Assembly (NCBI RefSeq): GCF_002982115.1 | Contig: NZ_CP019980.1 | Coordinates: forward strand, 3,418,001 to 3,482,000 | Length of the DNA stretch: 64,000 nucleotides | Direction of reading: 5' to 3' | Source: Lysinibacillus sphaericus | GTDB taxonomy: Bacteria > Bacillota > Bacilli > Bacillales_A > Planococcaceae | Shown: one piece after another, positions 42,601-51,315 of the stretch | How positions within the stretch are numbered: the first letter of the stretch is position 1 | Layout: each line of letters starts with the position of its first letter | Notes under the pieces: generated by a model | What the model saw: the letters and a program-made list of their open reading frames with translations, nothing else | The model's database searches: none | Told to the model about the DNA's origin: nothing | Translations under genes and position numbers: made by a program

Positions 42601-43014
42601 TTAAAGCTTTTTTGTGTAATAATATCGCTTACCTGTTAGTGGATAATGGGTGAGTACAAATTCTTCTTTATAGCCAAGCTTCACGTAAAAATCAGGTGCC
42701 TGAAAACTAAACGTATTTAAAAATGCATATTTACAACCTCTATCTCTAGCAATCTTCTCAGCTTTATCCATCAGTTCCGTACCAATATGCTGTCCACGAA
42801 GTTCTTCACTTACCCATAAATACTCAACTTCTAGCCAATTTCCATGTGTCTCTCCAATTAACCCTGCAACTCTAGTTCCTTTTTCATCTTCTACAAAAAT
42901 TCCAATATCTTTTACTACCTTTTCTTCAAGATTTGAAAGATTGTATTTTAATAACGCTTGAAAAATATGCGCTTTCTCCTCGTTAGTAACATTTTCACAT
43001 TCAATATATTTCAT
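42601..43014 (-). CDS. GNAT-family N-acetyltransferase
   Basis: Acetyltransferase of 137 residues. Acetyl-CoA loop LRGQHIGTELMDKAEKIARDRGC, preceded by EVEYLWVSEE and followed by FLNTFSFQAPDFYVKLGYKEEF. Substrate unknown. AGGAGGCAG precedes the ATG. It lies 24 bp after the MFS gene, so it may share the T-box-controlled transcript. Confidence 0.9.
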   Translation of the reverse strand: MKYIECENVTNEEKAHIFQALLKYNLSNLEEKVVKDIGIFVEDEKGTRVAGLIGETHGNWLEVEYLWVSEELRGQHIGTELMDKAEKIARDRGCKYAFLNTFSFQAPDFYVKLGYKEEFVLTHYPLTGKRYYYTKKL

Positions 43015-43038
43015 TTTTCTGCCTCCTCTATTGCTTTA

Positions 43039-44265
43039 TTAATTATTGAAAGAAGATACCTCTTTTTTAAAATACGCTTGCCTTTTTGTCCCCGTTACGG
43101 CTTTCCAAGCCAATAACCCTAAGAACAAGAAGAACATTGCACCAATTAAGCCGACAGGTCGAATCGAAGTGAATTCAGCGGCTAAACCTATTACAATCGT
43201 TACGGCTACAATAATACTTGCTTCAATAACACGAAAGAGGCTTTCAAACCTTCCCATTATCTTTATAGGTACATGATTTTGGTAAAAAGTTAGATAGCCT
43301 GTATTTGCAAATGTTACGGCAAAGCCTATTAAGAATACACCCGGTACTGCACTAAAAAAACCGCTAGCACTATAAAATACTAGATATCCAATTGAGGTGA
43401 AAATAGTACCGACACCTATTAAATGATTCACCGCAAGATGCTTTGTAAATATAGAATTAATGATAGACCCGATGATAATGCCAGCTCCAAAAATACTTAG
43501 TAAATACCCATAATTAGTATCTGAAATTGACAGTACACCTTTAGCAAATGCTGCCTCTAGAGAATCGATTGCAGTCATAAATATCGTAGTACCACTAAAT
43601 AATAAATAAATTTTGGTGATATAAGCATTTTCCTTTGTAAAATTAACAACTACATGACAATCTTTTTTTATTAATTCCCATGAAAATCTTTGCATTTTTG
43701 TTTCTTTATCTCTTACATCAACATTAGGTAGCATCATGATAAGAAGTGCCGAAAAAAGTAATGCAATTGCATTTATATGAATGGCAGTATACGGTGTGCC
43801 CAGCCAAAATAATATACCCGCAATAGCAGGCCCTATTAATGAACCACAAGAATTGATAAAACTACGTAGTGCATTAAAACGTTGCCGATCTTTCACAGGG
43901 ATTAGTTTCGTCATATACACCATCGATGTTGGCTGAAATATAGCACTGCCCACATTTATGATAAATGCTACTCCATAGACATAAATAAGCGAAGGTAAAA
44001 AAGGAATTACCGCAATACATAATGCCCGGAACATGTCCAATCCCATCATAAGTAGCCGCGTATTTACCCGATCAATTAAGCTACCTGCCCAAGTATTTGA
44101 AAAAATCGTTGCGATTGGACCGAGGATATATAATAAAGCAATGGCAAGTGGGGAACCTGTTTCATTCAATAGGATTAAATTAAGTGCGATCAGATAAACC
44201 CACGCACCCACATTTGAAATGCCTATCCCCCCTAACAGCATTAAAGGATACTTCCATCTGGACAT
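43039..44265 (-). CDS. MFS transporter under T-box control
   Basis: Major facilitator of about 408 residues with 12 predicted helices, MFS_1 / enterobactin-exporter-like (WAGSLIDRVNTRLLMMGLDMFRAL loop between helices 2 and 3). ATG at 44265 (AATAGGAGTGG upstream) starts MSRWKYPLMLLGGIGIS; the longer frame runs back into the T-box and is not coding. Transport of an amino acid or related compound is suggested by the leader. Confidence 0.9.
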   Translation of the reverse strand: MSRWKYPLMLLGGIGISNVGAWVYLIALNLILLNETGSPLAIALLYILGPIATIFSNTWAGSLIDRVNTRLLMMGLDMFRALCIAVIPFLPSLIYVYGVAFIINVGSAIFQPTSMVYMTKLIPVKDRQRFNALRSFINSCGSLIGPAIAGILFWLGTPYTAIHINAIALLFSALLIMMLPNVDVRDKETKMQRFSWELIKKDCHVVVNFTKENAYITKIYLLFSGTTIFMTAIDSLEAAFAKGVLSISDTNYGYLLSIFGAGIIIGSIINSIFTKHLAVNHLIGVGTIFTSIGYLVFYSASGFFSAVPGVFLIGFAVTFANTGYLTFYQNHVPIKIMGRFESLFRVIEASIIVAVTIVIGLAAEFTSIRPVGLIGAMFFLFLGLLAWKAVTGTKRQAYFKKEVSSFNN

Positions 44266-44299
44266 TATCACCACTCCTATTTTATTTTTAATAAAACAA

Positions 44300-44590
44300 A
44301 ATAAAAAACTCACCCCCAAGATAGTATCTTGGGGGCGAGTCATATCGCGGTGCCACCCCAGTTCGTTTCTACATTGCTGTAGCAACCTTATCGAGTACGG
44401 CATTTTTCAAAATCGTGCGATACTCTATCCCGTTAACGTGAGAATACGTTGCATCATCATTGTGTCAACAAATAAATCCAATGCACAGCTCAAAGGCTTG
44501 TTTCAACATATTTCGTATCCCTCCTTTTCAGCTCCCAGAGGTCTCTGTAGATCGTACGTATGTTTACTCTTCTTTTCATAGCTTTTCATA
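44300..44590 (-). promoter_or_regulatory. T-box riboswitch, probably threonine-specific
   Basis: On the minus strand the antiterminator core reads CTGGGGTGGCACCGCG (44361-44346), followed by a strong terminator (44311-44337, then TTTTTTATTTT). The Stem I loop pairs AGTA on its 5' side with GAA-ACA on its 3' side; ACA (44501-44499) is a Thr codon. The specifier was read by eye, so Thr is likely but not certain. The box controls the MFS gene and perhaps the GNAT gene. Confidence 0.85.
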
Positions 44591-44842
44591 TGTAATTTTG
44601 TAAATCTTATACTATTTTAAATTAAATTTCAATACTAAAAGAAATTGACTATTTTTTTCATGTCTAATATAACACACTAATGAGGGTTGATTATCCATAT
44701 GCGTCTCGTCACTTTTAAAACTATACTTTCATAATTGACATCCAATTGACAACTACTTTTAATTTTTTGATAAAAAATTTAAGCCAAAACACCTGATCGT
44801 TTGTCTAATAGACGTACAACAAAAACGAAAGGAGGAAATACG

Positions 44843-45367
44843 ATGAAACTTGAACGTTTAGTAAAGAAAGCACAAAAAGGAAATGATAAAGCCTATGTAA
44901 TGCTTTTCCAACAGTACGAAGCAGATATTTATCGAATGGCTTTTGTCTATGTAAAAAATAAAGAAGATGCATTAGATCTTGTTCAAGAAGTGGCCTATCA
45001 GTCTTTTAAAAAAATCAGTACATTGAAAAAGCCAGAATTTTTCAAGACATGGCTAATGAAAATAACGATTAATTGTGCCCTAAACTTAATTAATAAAAAT
45101 AAAAAAGTAATTCCGCTAAATTCAAACTTGGACAAGATTATGAGGACGGAAGATGAAGATATTGCACTGACGTTATCTTTAAATAAGCTAATTGACACTT
45201 TACAAGAGGATGAAAAAAGTGTCATTTTACTAAAATATTATGATGATCGGACATTAAAGGAGATTTCCGAGATATTAGATATCCCACTAGGAACCGCAAA
45301 GTCTGTCCTATACCGCGCTCTAGATAAGCTTCGTCAAAATTTTAAGGAGGTAGATAGCTATGCATAA
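44843..45367 (+). CDS. ECF-type RNA polymerase sigma factor
   Basis: Sigma factor of 174 residues. Region 2: YRMAFVYVKNKEDALDLVQEVAYQSF; region 4: LQEDEKSVILLKYYDDRTLKEISEILDIPLGTAKSVLYRAL. ATG at 44843 follows AAAGGAGG; the upstream in-frame codons are not needed. Overlaps its anti-sigma gene by 8 bp. Confidence 0.92.
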   Translation: MKLERLVKKAQKGNDKAYVMLFQQYEADIYRMAFVYVKNKEDALDLVQEVAYQSFKKISTLKKPEFFKTWLMKITINCALNLINKNKKVIPLNSNLDKIMRTEDEDIALTLSLNKLIDTLQEDEKSVILLKYYDDRTLKEISEILDIPLGTAKSVLYRALDKLRQNFKEVDSYA

Positions 45368-46067
45368 TCATCTTAAACAAGAGCTTTCACAAATTGACAT
45401 CCCTGCTGAAATCCACGAAAGAAGTAAATTGGGCATTAAAAAAGCAAAATCTGAAAAAGGTGGTAAATTGAATCGTTTTGTTAAGAAACGATTAGCTATC
45501 GCTGTGATTTCCGCTTCGTTAATGATTCCAACAGGCGTATTTGCTTATCAAGCATTACTTGCCGATGAATTATATGGTTCTTTTGATAATCTAAAAAAAC
45601 ATGCTGCAAATGTGACAATGGAAAGTTACTTATTATTCAATGCAAAACTCGATCAAGCAAAAGGTGACTTAGGAAAAGAAGAGTATGAACAATTTAAAGA
45701 ATTATTAAATGTCTTTACAAGTGCCAAAATTGAATATGGCAACCACAATGGCAACATCGATTATTCTCAAATTCCCGTAGAGCCATTAGAGGAGATTAAA
45801 GCCGCTATGTATGAAGTGCAACCATACTTTGACAAATTGAACGGCCTTCCATCAAGTAAAGACGTTTTAACGGCTGAAGAATATGAACAATATATACAAG
45901 CCCTCATGACCTATGAAACGACGATGGCACAACTAGGTGTTTCTAGTGCTCCAGACGTCGAGACAATGCCTAAAGAAATGCAACAGCAATTCATCGACGC
46001 TCAAACTTACTTACAATATGTAAATGACAAGCAGGTTGAAGTGAAAATTGACGCGGGAATTGAATGA
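45360..46067 (+). CDS. DUF3600-like membrane protein, putative anti-sigma factor
   Basis: Protein of 235 residues: cytosolic N-terminus, one helix (LAIAVISASLMIPTGVFAYQALL), then an acidic helical outside domain (ELYGSFDNLKKHAANVTMESYLLF) typical of DUF3600. It holds the partner sigma factor. AAGGAGG upstream lies within the sigma gene. Function inferred from pairing. Confidence 0.82.
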   Translation: MHNHLKQELSQIDIPAEIHERSKLGIKKAKSEKGGKLNRFVKKRLAIAVISASLMIPTGVFAYQALLADELYGSFDNLKKHAANVTMESYLLFNAKLDQAKGDLGKEEYEQFKELLNVFTSAKIEYGNHNGNIDYSQIPVEPLEEIKAAMYEVQPYFDKLNGLPSSKDVLTAEEYEQYIQALMTYETTMAQLGVSSAPDVETMPKEMQQQFIDAQTYLQYVNDKQVEVKIDAGIE

Positions 46068-46074
46068 TAACAAG

Positions 46075-46112
46075 AAAACAGCTTGGGAGTAGAATATCCC
46101 AAGCTGTTTTTC
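46075..46112 (+). terminator. terminator of the second sigma/anti-sigma operon
   Basis: AAAACAGCTTGGGA pairs with TCCCAAGCTGTTTT, then T-rich. It lies 7 bp after the stop. Confidence 0.9.
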
Positions 46113-46384
46113 TATTGTCCCTCCTAATCGGAGCCGATGAGGCAACACTTCCACGTTATGTTTCGTCATACTTTTAGTAGTACGCTACAATTCCCTTAAT
46201 AATGTATAAAAACAAATAATGTTAAAACTTATAGGTGCAAACGTAACGTCATAAAGTGTAAAATATCCACTATAATTAAGATATATAATGTTGCCCAACT
46301 AGTATTTGTCGGCGATGTCATAAGTATCTTTTCTTCGTGGTTTTTGACAAGTTGTGCTATATTCAAAGTGTCAGGAGTGAGTTG

Positions 46385-46804
46385 ATGAAAAAGTTTTTAA
46401 CAATTATCACAATAATTCTTGTTTTACTCGGAGCAGCTGGCTATGCCATGTGGCATTTTGGGACAAATATTGCTTCTGAAAAAATTATCGAAAAAGTGGA
46501 GTCTACTTTAGATGACGAAAATCTAGCAGAAGTAAAAACCTATATCGAGAACGATCCGAAAGTTCAAGAAATTGTAAGCGAGGCAGCAACTACAAATCCG
46601 GATACTCTCCCCTTCCAAACTAAGGAAGAAGCGATACGTGTGTTAATAACAAAAGTGGGCGTTAATCGTTTACTTGATATTCAGGAACAAGCGCAAAACG
46701 GTTCAATTAGTGAGGATGAAATATTATCCGAAATGGAAGGTAAACTATCTGAAGATGAAATTTCTGCTTTAAAATATGTTTTATATAAAGAATTGAATAA
46801 ATAA
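46385..46804 (+). CDS. small membrane-anchored acidic protein, unknown
   Basis: Protein of 139 residues: a membrane helix at residues 4-22 (FLTIITIILVLLGAAGYAMW) and a predicted all-helical acidic outside part (EDEILSEMEGKLSEDEISALKY). No family recognised. ATG at 46385 follows CAGGAGTG. Confidence 0.72.
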   Translation: MKKFLTIITIILVLLGAAGYAMWHFGTNIASEKIIEKVESTLDDENLAEVKTYIENDPKVQEIVSEAATTNPDTLPFQTKEEAIRVLITKVGVNRLLDIQEQAQNGSISEDEILSEMEGKLSEDEISALKYVLYKELNK

Positions 46805-47314
46805 AACGAGCCCTAAACGTTTAAATTGTCACAAGCAGTGATGCTAAGAAAACACAGCTATTGTTATTTCTTACACTAACGCCAACCACTCAAAAGTCTC
46901 ACAGTGAAAAGTGGTTGTGGCAACCCATTGGTGCTGGTGGGTCTAACAATATGGACTCGATTCCTCTTTAGTGGAATCGAGTCTTTTTTTATAGACATTA
47001 CCGCAAAGCACGACTAAATAATGGGTCCTCCAACAAATCTTCAAGACACCTGCCATTTATTTTTTTCATGTGCGTCCCCTTGCTCACAGTTATAAACGAC
47101 GACCTCCGCCATGCTATTTTATCACCTACCTACTCATGCAACTCCGAAACGAACTAACCTAGCCCAATCATAAAAGGACAAAATTTGAAAATAAACTATA
47201 TGAAAACAAGATTTTTAAAACTAGATATAATTACCAACAATAAATTGACAATTTAATTGCTTCGTTGTATGGTTAGTTACATAAGTAATGAACCAATTAA
47301 CTAGGAGGTGGATT
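46805..47314. other. gap with possible structured RNA and terminator
   Basis: About 510 bp. From 46875 to 46945 there are two hairpin-prone blocks (CCAACCACT with AGTGGTTGTGG; CCCATTGGTGCTGGTGGG). A strong terminator follows at 46954-46990 (GACTCGATTCC with GGAATCGAGTC, then seven T). These could be a small RNA. The rest, to the GntR gene, is AT-rich with nothing else I can support. Confidence 0.5.
46954..46990 (+). terminator. Rho-independent terminator
   Basis: 11-bp perfect stem around TCTTTAGT followed by TTTTTTT. It lies 150 bp after the small membrane protein gene or directly after a putative small RNA. Confidence 0.9.
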
Positions 47315-47674
47315 GTGATTTATTCGTTAAGCAATGAAAAACCAATCTTCCAGCAAATTCGTGAACGGGTTGAAGATGCCATTCTTGATGGGCAACTACA
47401 ATCTGAAGATCGCATTCCATCAACCAATGAATTTGCCAAAGAGTATCAAATAAATCCTGCAACAGCAGGCAAGGGTGTGAACGAATTAGTGGAAAAAGGT
47501 GTCATTTATAAAAAACGAGGCGTAGGTATGTTTGTCAGTACAGATGCACGAAAAATTTTAATTGCAGAACGTAAGGAAAACTTTTTTGCACAACATATTG
47601 AACCGTTAAAAAAAGAGGCGGTACGATTAGGCATCTCTGACGAAGAATTACAAAATATGTTACAGAGGGGATAA
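47315..47674 (+). CDS. GntR-family regulator (YtrA type)
   Basis: Regulator of 119 residues. Winged helix: PIFQQIRERVEDAILDGQLQ, IPSTNEFAKEYQINPATAGKGVNELVEKGV, KRGVGMFV; short C-terminal tail as in YtrA. GTG at 47315 follows AGGAGGTGG. It heads a GntR-ATPase-permease-protease operon and probably represses it, as YtrA does in response to cell-wall antibiotics. Confidence 0.9.
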   Translation: MIYSLSNEKPIFQQIRERVEDAILDGQLQSEDRIPSTNEFAKEYQINPATAGKGVNELVEKGVIYKKRGVGMFVSTDARKILIAERKENFFAQHIEPLKKEAVRLGISDEELQNMLQRG

Positions 47675-47677
47675 TTT

Positions 47678-48544
47678 ATGAAGATTGATGTTAGAAATGT
47701 TAGCAAACTGTATAAGCAAAAACATGCTTTAAAAAATGTATCTTTTACGATTGAAGGGCCAAAAATCATCGGTTTTTTAGGTCATAATGGCGCTGGTAAA
47801 ACAACATTTTTAAATTTATTAGCAGGGCTTATTCCTACAACTGAAGGGCATATACGTATCAATGGCGAGAATGTTTTCAATGCCCCTGCTATATTGCGTA
47901 ACATTTGTTTTGTTGCAGAGAGTGGTAATTTTCAAGAAGATATGACGATCGCACAATGTTTAAAGACTAATCGTTTTTTCTATCCAAAGTGGGATGAACA
48001 GCTTGCAAATGAGCTTCTTCAAGTATTTGCACTTAATCCAAAAGATAAAGTGCGCAATTTATCTAAAGGGATGGTATCTGCACTTGGTATTATTACAGGG
48101 TTTGCTAGTCATGCTGCCATTACCATTTTCGATGAGCCCTATATCGGCTTAGACGTAGCTGCCCGCAATACATTTTATGATTTATTAATTGATCAACAAA
48201 TAGAACATCCAAGGCTATTCCTTTTATCGACGCATTTAATAGATGAAGCCAGTGAATTGTTTGAAGAAATCCTTATTCTGCAAGAAGGTGAGTTATTGCT
48301 GCAAAAAACGGCGGAGCAATGGGATCAGTATATTGTTGCAGTAAAAGGAAATGCTCAAGATGTTGAACGCGCAATACTAGACTTAGAAGTCATTTACAAG
48401 CATATTTTTATGCATGATATGACGGCCGTTGTCTATGCCAACGGTCGTGCAATCGAAGGTCAAAATATTACATTAGAAAATGTATCTTTACAAGACCTGT
48501 TAGTGTATTTAAGTAAACAGCAGAAAGAGAGGTTAGTAAAATGA
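47678..48544 (+). CDS. ABC transporter ATP-binding protein
   Basis: ATPase of 288 residues. Walker A GHNGAGKTT, signature region LSKGMVSALGIITGFAS (degenerate LSGGQ), Walker B ITIFDEPYIGLD and LLSTHLIDEAS. Starts 3 bp after gntR. Family: antibiotic or bacitracin-type exporters (YtrB-like). Confidence 0.93.
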   Translation: MKIDVRNVSKLYKQKHALKNVSFTIEGPKIIGFLGHNGAGKTTFLNLLAGLIPTTEGHIRINGENVFNAPAILRNICFVAESGNFQEDMTIAQCLKTNRFFYPKWDEQLANELLQVFALNPKDKVRNLSKGMVSALGIITGFASHAAITIFDEPYIGLDVAARNTFYDLLIDQQIEHPRLFLLSTHLIDEASELFEEILILQEGELLLQKTAEQWDQYIVAVKGNAQDVERAILDLEVIYKHIFMHDMTAVVYANGRAIEGQNITLENVSLQDLLVYLSKQQKERLVK

Positions 48545-49236
48545 AAACAGTACAAGGTAGCTTATATGTATTTTTTCAAAGCTATAAAAAAAGTAATATT
48601 ATTTTTTGGTGCATTTTGTTTGCCATTGTCCTACTGTCATTTTTTATTGATTCCTTTTTTGGACAATATATTACTTTTGCTATGACCATCTCTATACCTG
48701 TCTATATTTTTTATAGTACGATGGGGGCTAAAATTTTAAATAAAACATTGCCTTATTTTTTAAAGCTTGGCTTAAGCCGTATGCAGTATGTTTGGAACAT
48801 AGGCTTATTTTTCATCGTTTGGAGCCTTATTGGTGCATTTATAATAGCCTGTACACACAAAATGATTTCCTTCGTCTCAAATCTATTAGATTATCAAAAT
48901 ATGGTCATTATTCACCCTCTATTCTTTTTTAGCAGTTCGGATTCATTTTTTCTAACAATGGCGATAGATACCGTGTTACTACTACTTTGTTTAATCTCTA
49001 GCCTGCTTTTAAATGTCGTCTTTTATCGCTTCGGCACATTAGGTGGCTACAGTTTTATTGGTGTAATGGCTTTGATTCCAATAATGATGGTAATTTTCGG
49101 ATGGTACTCGCCACTTTTGCTGACATTATCGAAAGCATCCACTTTGCAAATAATCAGTAGCTTACTAGGTATGATTATTATCATTTATATTGTCATCTCA
49201 AGTGCATTACGAAAAGCTCCTGCAATGCCATCATAA
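48541..49236 (+). CDS. ABC transporter permease
   Basis: Membrane protein of 231 residues with about six helices; overlaps the ATPase gene by 4 bp. Sequence is poorly conserved; called as permease by hydrophobicity and position. Confidence 0.82.
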   Translation: MKTVQGSLYVFFQSYKKSNIIFWCILFAIVLLSFFIDSFFGQYITFAMTISIPVYIFYSTMGAKILNKTLPYFLKLGLSRMQYVWNIGLFFIVWSLIGAFIIACTHKMISFVSNLLDYQNMVIIHPLFFFSSSDSFFLTMAIDTVLLLLCLISSLLLNVVFYRFGTLGGYSFIGVMALIPIMMVIFGWYSPLLLTLSKASTLQIISSLLGMIIIIYIVISSALRKAPAMPS

Positions 49237-49257
49237 AACCTTGAAGGGGTCGACAAA

Positions 49258-50001
49258 ATGAAAAAAATGATTTGTAAAATTGTAGGTTTAGAACTGCTTC
49301 TTCTATTTTTTTATGTTGCCAATGGGGCTTACGTTTCCATTCAACAACCTTCTAGTCCCTTTTTGCAATTTGCTTTGTTGATTCCTTTAGCAATCGGTCT
49401 CGTTCTTTATATAATTGCCAAAAAGAAATGGCGTCATTATTTCTTTATTCCCATTAATATCGAAAATATCTTTGTCTACTCACCTATGATTTTCGTTTTA
49501 TGTATTATTTTATTTAGTACGAAAGGGTTAAATTTCGAATCCATTAGCGATTTATTGCTCATGTTTATCATGCAAATGTTTGTTGTTGCTTTTATTGAAG
49601 AAACAGTTTTTAGAGGCATCTTGCTGCGCTTATTGTTATCTAAGGGAACTTTTACTGCTATTTGGCTTTCTAGTATTCTTTTTGGCGTGACGCATGCATT
49701 GCAACTTATTGGGGGACAATCGCTGGAAGATACCATTATACAGATTATTTATGCCTTTCTTGTAGGTCTCGTTCTTTCGTTACTTATAATCGATGGGCAA
49801 TCTATTATTTTGACGATTGTCTTCCATGGTTTCAACAACTTCTTTAATTTTATGGGGAATGCAGAAAGTTCCATGTTAACAGCGTATCTTATCATCATTG
49901 TACTGTTTGTGTATCTGTTATTTTTATGGAGACGTGTTAAGAAAAAGGCAGCGGTACAATCTCTGCGTAGTAGCAGTTCTGTACAAAATTTCTATCATTA
50001 A
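49258..50001 (+). CDS. CPBP-family intramembrane metalloprotease
   Basis: Membrane protein of 247 residues. Family motifs: EETVFRGILLRLLL (Glu-Glu and Arg), FGVTHAL, and FHGFNNFFNF. CPBP proteases often accompany bacteriocin or envelope-stress genes. GTCGACAAA precedes the ATG. It ends the GntR-ABC operon. Confidence 0.9.
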   Translation: MKKMICKIVGLELLLLFFYVANGAYVSIQQPSSPFLQFALLIPLAIGLVLYIIAKKKWRHYFFIPINIENIFVYSPMIFVLCIILFSTKGLNFESISDLLLMFIMQMFVVAFIEETVFRGILLRLLLSKGTFTAIWLSSILFGVTHALQLIGGQSLEDTIIQIIYAFLVGLVLSLLIIDGQSIILTIVFHGFNNFFNFMGNAESSMLTAYLIIIVLFVYLLFLWRRVKKKAAVQSLRSSSSVQNFYH

Positions 50002-50036
50002 TATATAGATATTACGCATGAAAAGAGAGGATAAAA

Positions 50037-50573
50037 ATGAAAAAAACTGCCGTACTTTTATATCCGCAATTCAGTGAATACGAATTAAGTGTAGCGTTAT
50101 CGATATTAATGCAAGGGAAAAAACCTATCGTAACGATTGGCTTAAATCATCAGAAGATTATGGGCGAATCTGGTTTAACTTGTCTAGCCGATAGGCAATT
50201 AAGCGAAATTAATGTAGATGAGATTGATAGTCTCTTATTACCTGGCTGTATGGATATTGGAACATTAGTAGATGAGCAAGAATTATTATATTTTATTAAG
50301 ACATTGGATTTACAAGGCGCAGTCATAGCTAGTATTTCCAGTTCCCCTTATCTTTTAGCCAAGGCAGGTGTACTAAAGGATAAATACTATACAGTCGGTT
50401 TACCACTTGAAGGCATGAAACAATTGGGTGTTTTTGATCTTAGCTATTACGCCGATGAACTAATCGTTCAGGATGGTAGGATTATCACGGCTAGAGGTAG
50501 AGGTTTTATTCAATTTGGTTTAGCCTTAGGTAAAGCGTTACAGCTAGATTTTGATGCACAATGGTATAAATAA
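50037..50573 (+). CDS. DJ-1/PfpI-like protein lacking the usual nucleophile Cys
   Basis: DJ-1/PfpI fold protein of 178 residues (VLLYPQFSEYELSVALSIL, DSLLLPGCMDI). At the nucleophile elbow, where DJ-1 relatives have Cys (AICHG), this has ASISSSPYLLAKAG, so no Cys. It may lack enzyme activity, or use Ser. AAAGAGAGG precedes the ATG. Confidence 0.85.
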   Translation: MKKTAVLLYPQFSEYELSVALSILMQGKKPIVTIGLNHQKIMGESGLTCLADRQLSEINVDEIDSLLLPGCMDIGTLVDEQELLYFIKTLDLQGAVIASISSSPYLLAKAGVLKDKYYTVGLPLEGMKQLGVFDLSYYADELIVQDGRIITARGRGFIQFGLALGKALQLDFDAQWYK

Positions 50574-50630
50574 CAGTGCCTGTCACCCAAACAATTTTAT
50601 TTAAATACTGATGATAAAACCCATAAAAAC

Positions 50631-50675
50631 AAAGGATAGTTCTCGCCAATCGCTTGGCTTCAGAACTATCCTTTA
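50631..50675 (+). terminator. terminator of the DJ-1-like gene
   Basis: AAAGGATAGTTCT pairs with AGAACTATCCTTT across a 19-base loop; weakly T-rich after. Confidence 0.75.
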
Positions 50676-50888
50676 TTAGTTACATGATACTTTTATTTAA
50701 CAGCTGCATTTTCATTTCTTTTGCTGTATACGTAAATTGACAAATAGCCTAAATCCCTTTTTGACTTTTCACCATAATACTTTTTCAATTTAACATCACA
50801 CGGGCAAGAAAATTCATGCTATTGGGGCGTTTAAGAGATTTAACTAGCCCTTAATAGGCATACAAATAGACCATTTAGTCTTACATCT

Positions 50889-50897
50889 CATATGTTA
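50889..50897 (+). promoter_or_regulatory. candidate sigma-K -10 element
   Basis: CATATGTTA matches the sigma-K -10 consensus CATAnnnTA. An AC dinucleotide about 17 bp upstream (in AGACCATT) could be the short -35. Lies 39 bp before cotD, the expected promoter of a late spore coat gene. Confidence 0.55.
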
Positions 50898-50935
50898 ATT
50901 ATGAACCACAACTTATCAAAACAGGAGGTAATAAC

Positions 50936-51262
50936 ATGTTTAATCGTAAGCGTCACCATGGAAGAGGACCACAATGCTGCCCACCACAAACAATGCCAAC
51001 ACAATTTGACCCACCACAATTTTTACCGCCAGAGCAATATGTACGCACAAATTACATTCATACAGTTGTACCACACGTTCAACCTGCACATATTACAACA
51101 GTGAACAAACATATTATCGATCATCAATACTACTTCCCATGCACAGAGAACGTAGTAAATGAATGCTGTGAAAATCATACACTATGTGGTATGCCACATA
51201 ATCACTGCCATATGCCACAACAACACATGGGTCACCATAAACATATGGGCATGGGGTATTAA
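50936..51262 (+). CDS. cotD: CotD-family spore coat protein
   Basis: Inner spore-coat protein of 108 residues. His-, Cys- and Pro-rich: HHGRGPQCCPP at the start, the CotD core TNYIHTVVPHVQPAHITTVN and DHQYYFPCTENVVNECC, and a His/Met-rich tail. ACAGGAGGTAATAAC precedes the ATG. Sporulation confirmed by content; sigma-K promoter fits. Confidence 0.92.
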   Translation: MFNRKRHHGRGPQCCPPQTMPTQFDPPQFLPPEQYVRTNYIHTVVPHVQPAHITTVNKHIIDHQYYFPCTENVVNECCENHTLCGMPHNHCHMPQQHMGHHKHMGMGY

Positions 51263-51315
51263 TTTGTATGCGATGAGACTTTTGATGTCTCATCGCTTTT
51301 CTTATATAACTAACA

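Noticed and set aside
46999-47004. Isolated CCGCAA half-site as a ComA box
   Set aside because: No partner half at the right spacing; single hexamers are expected by chance.
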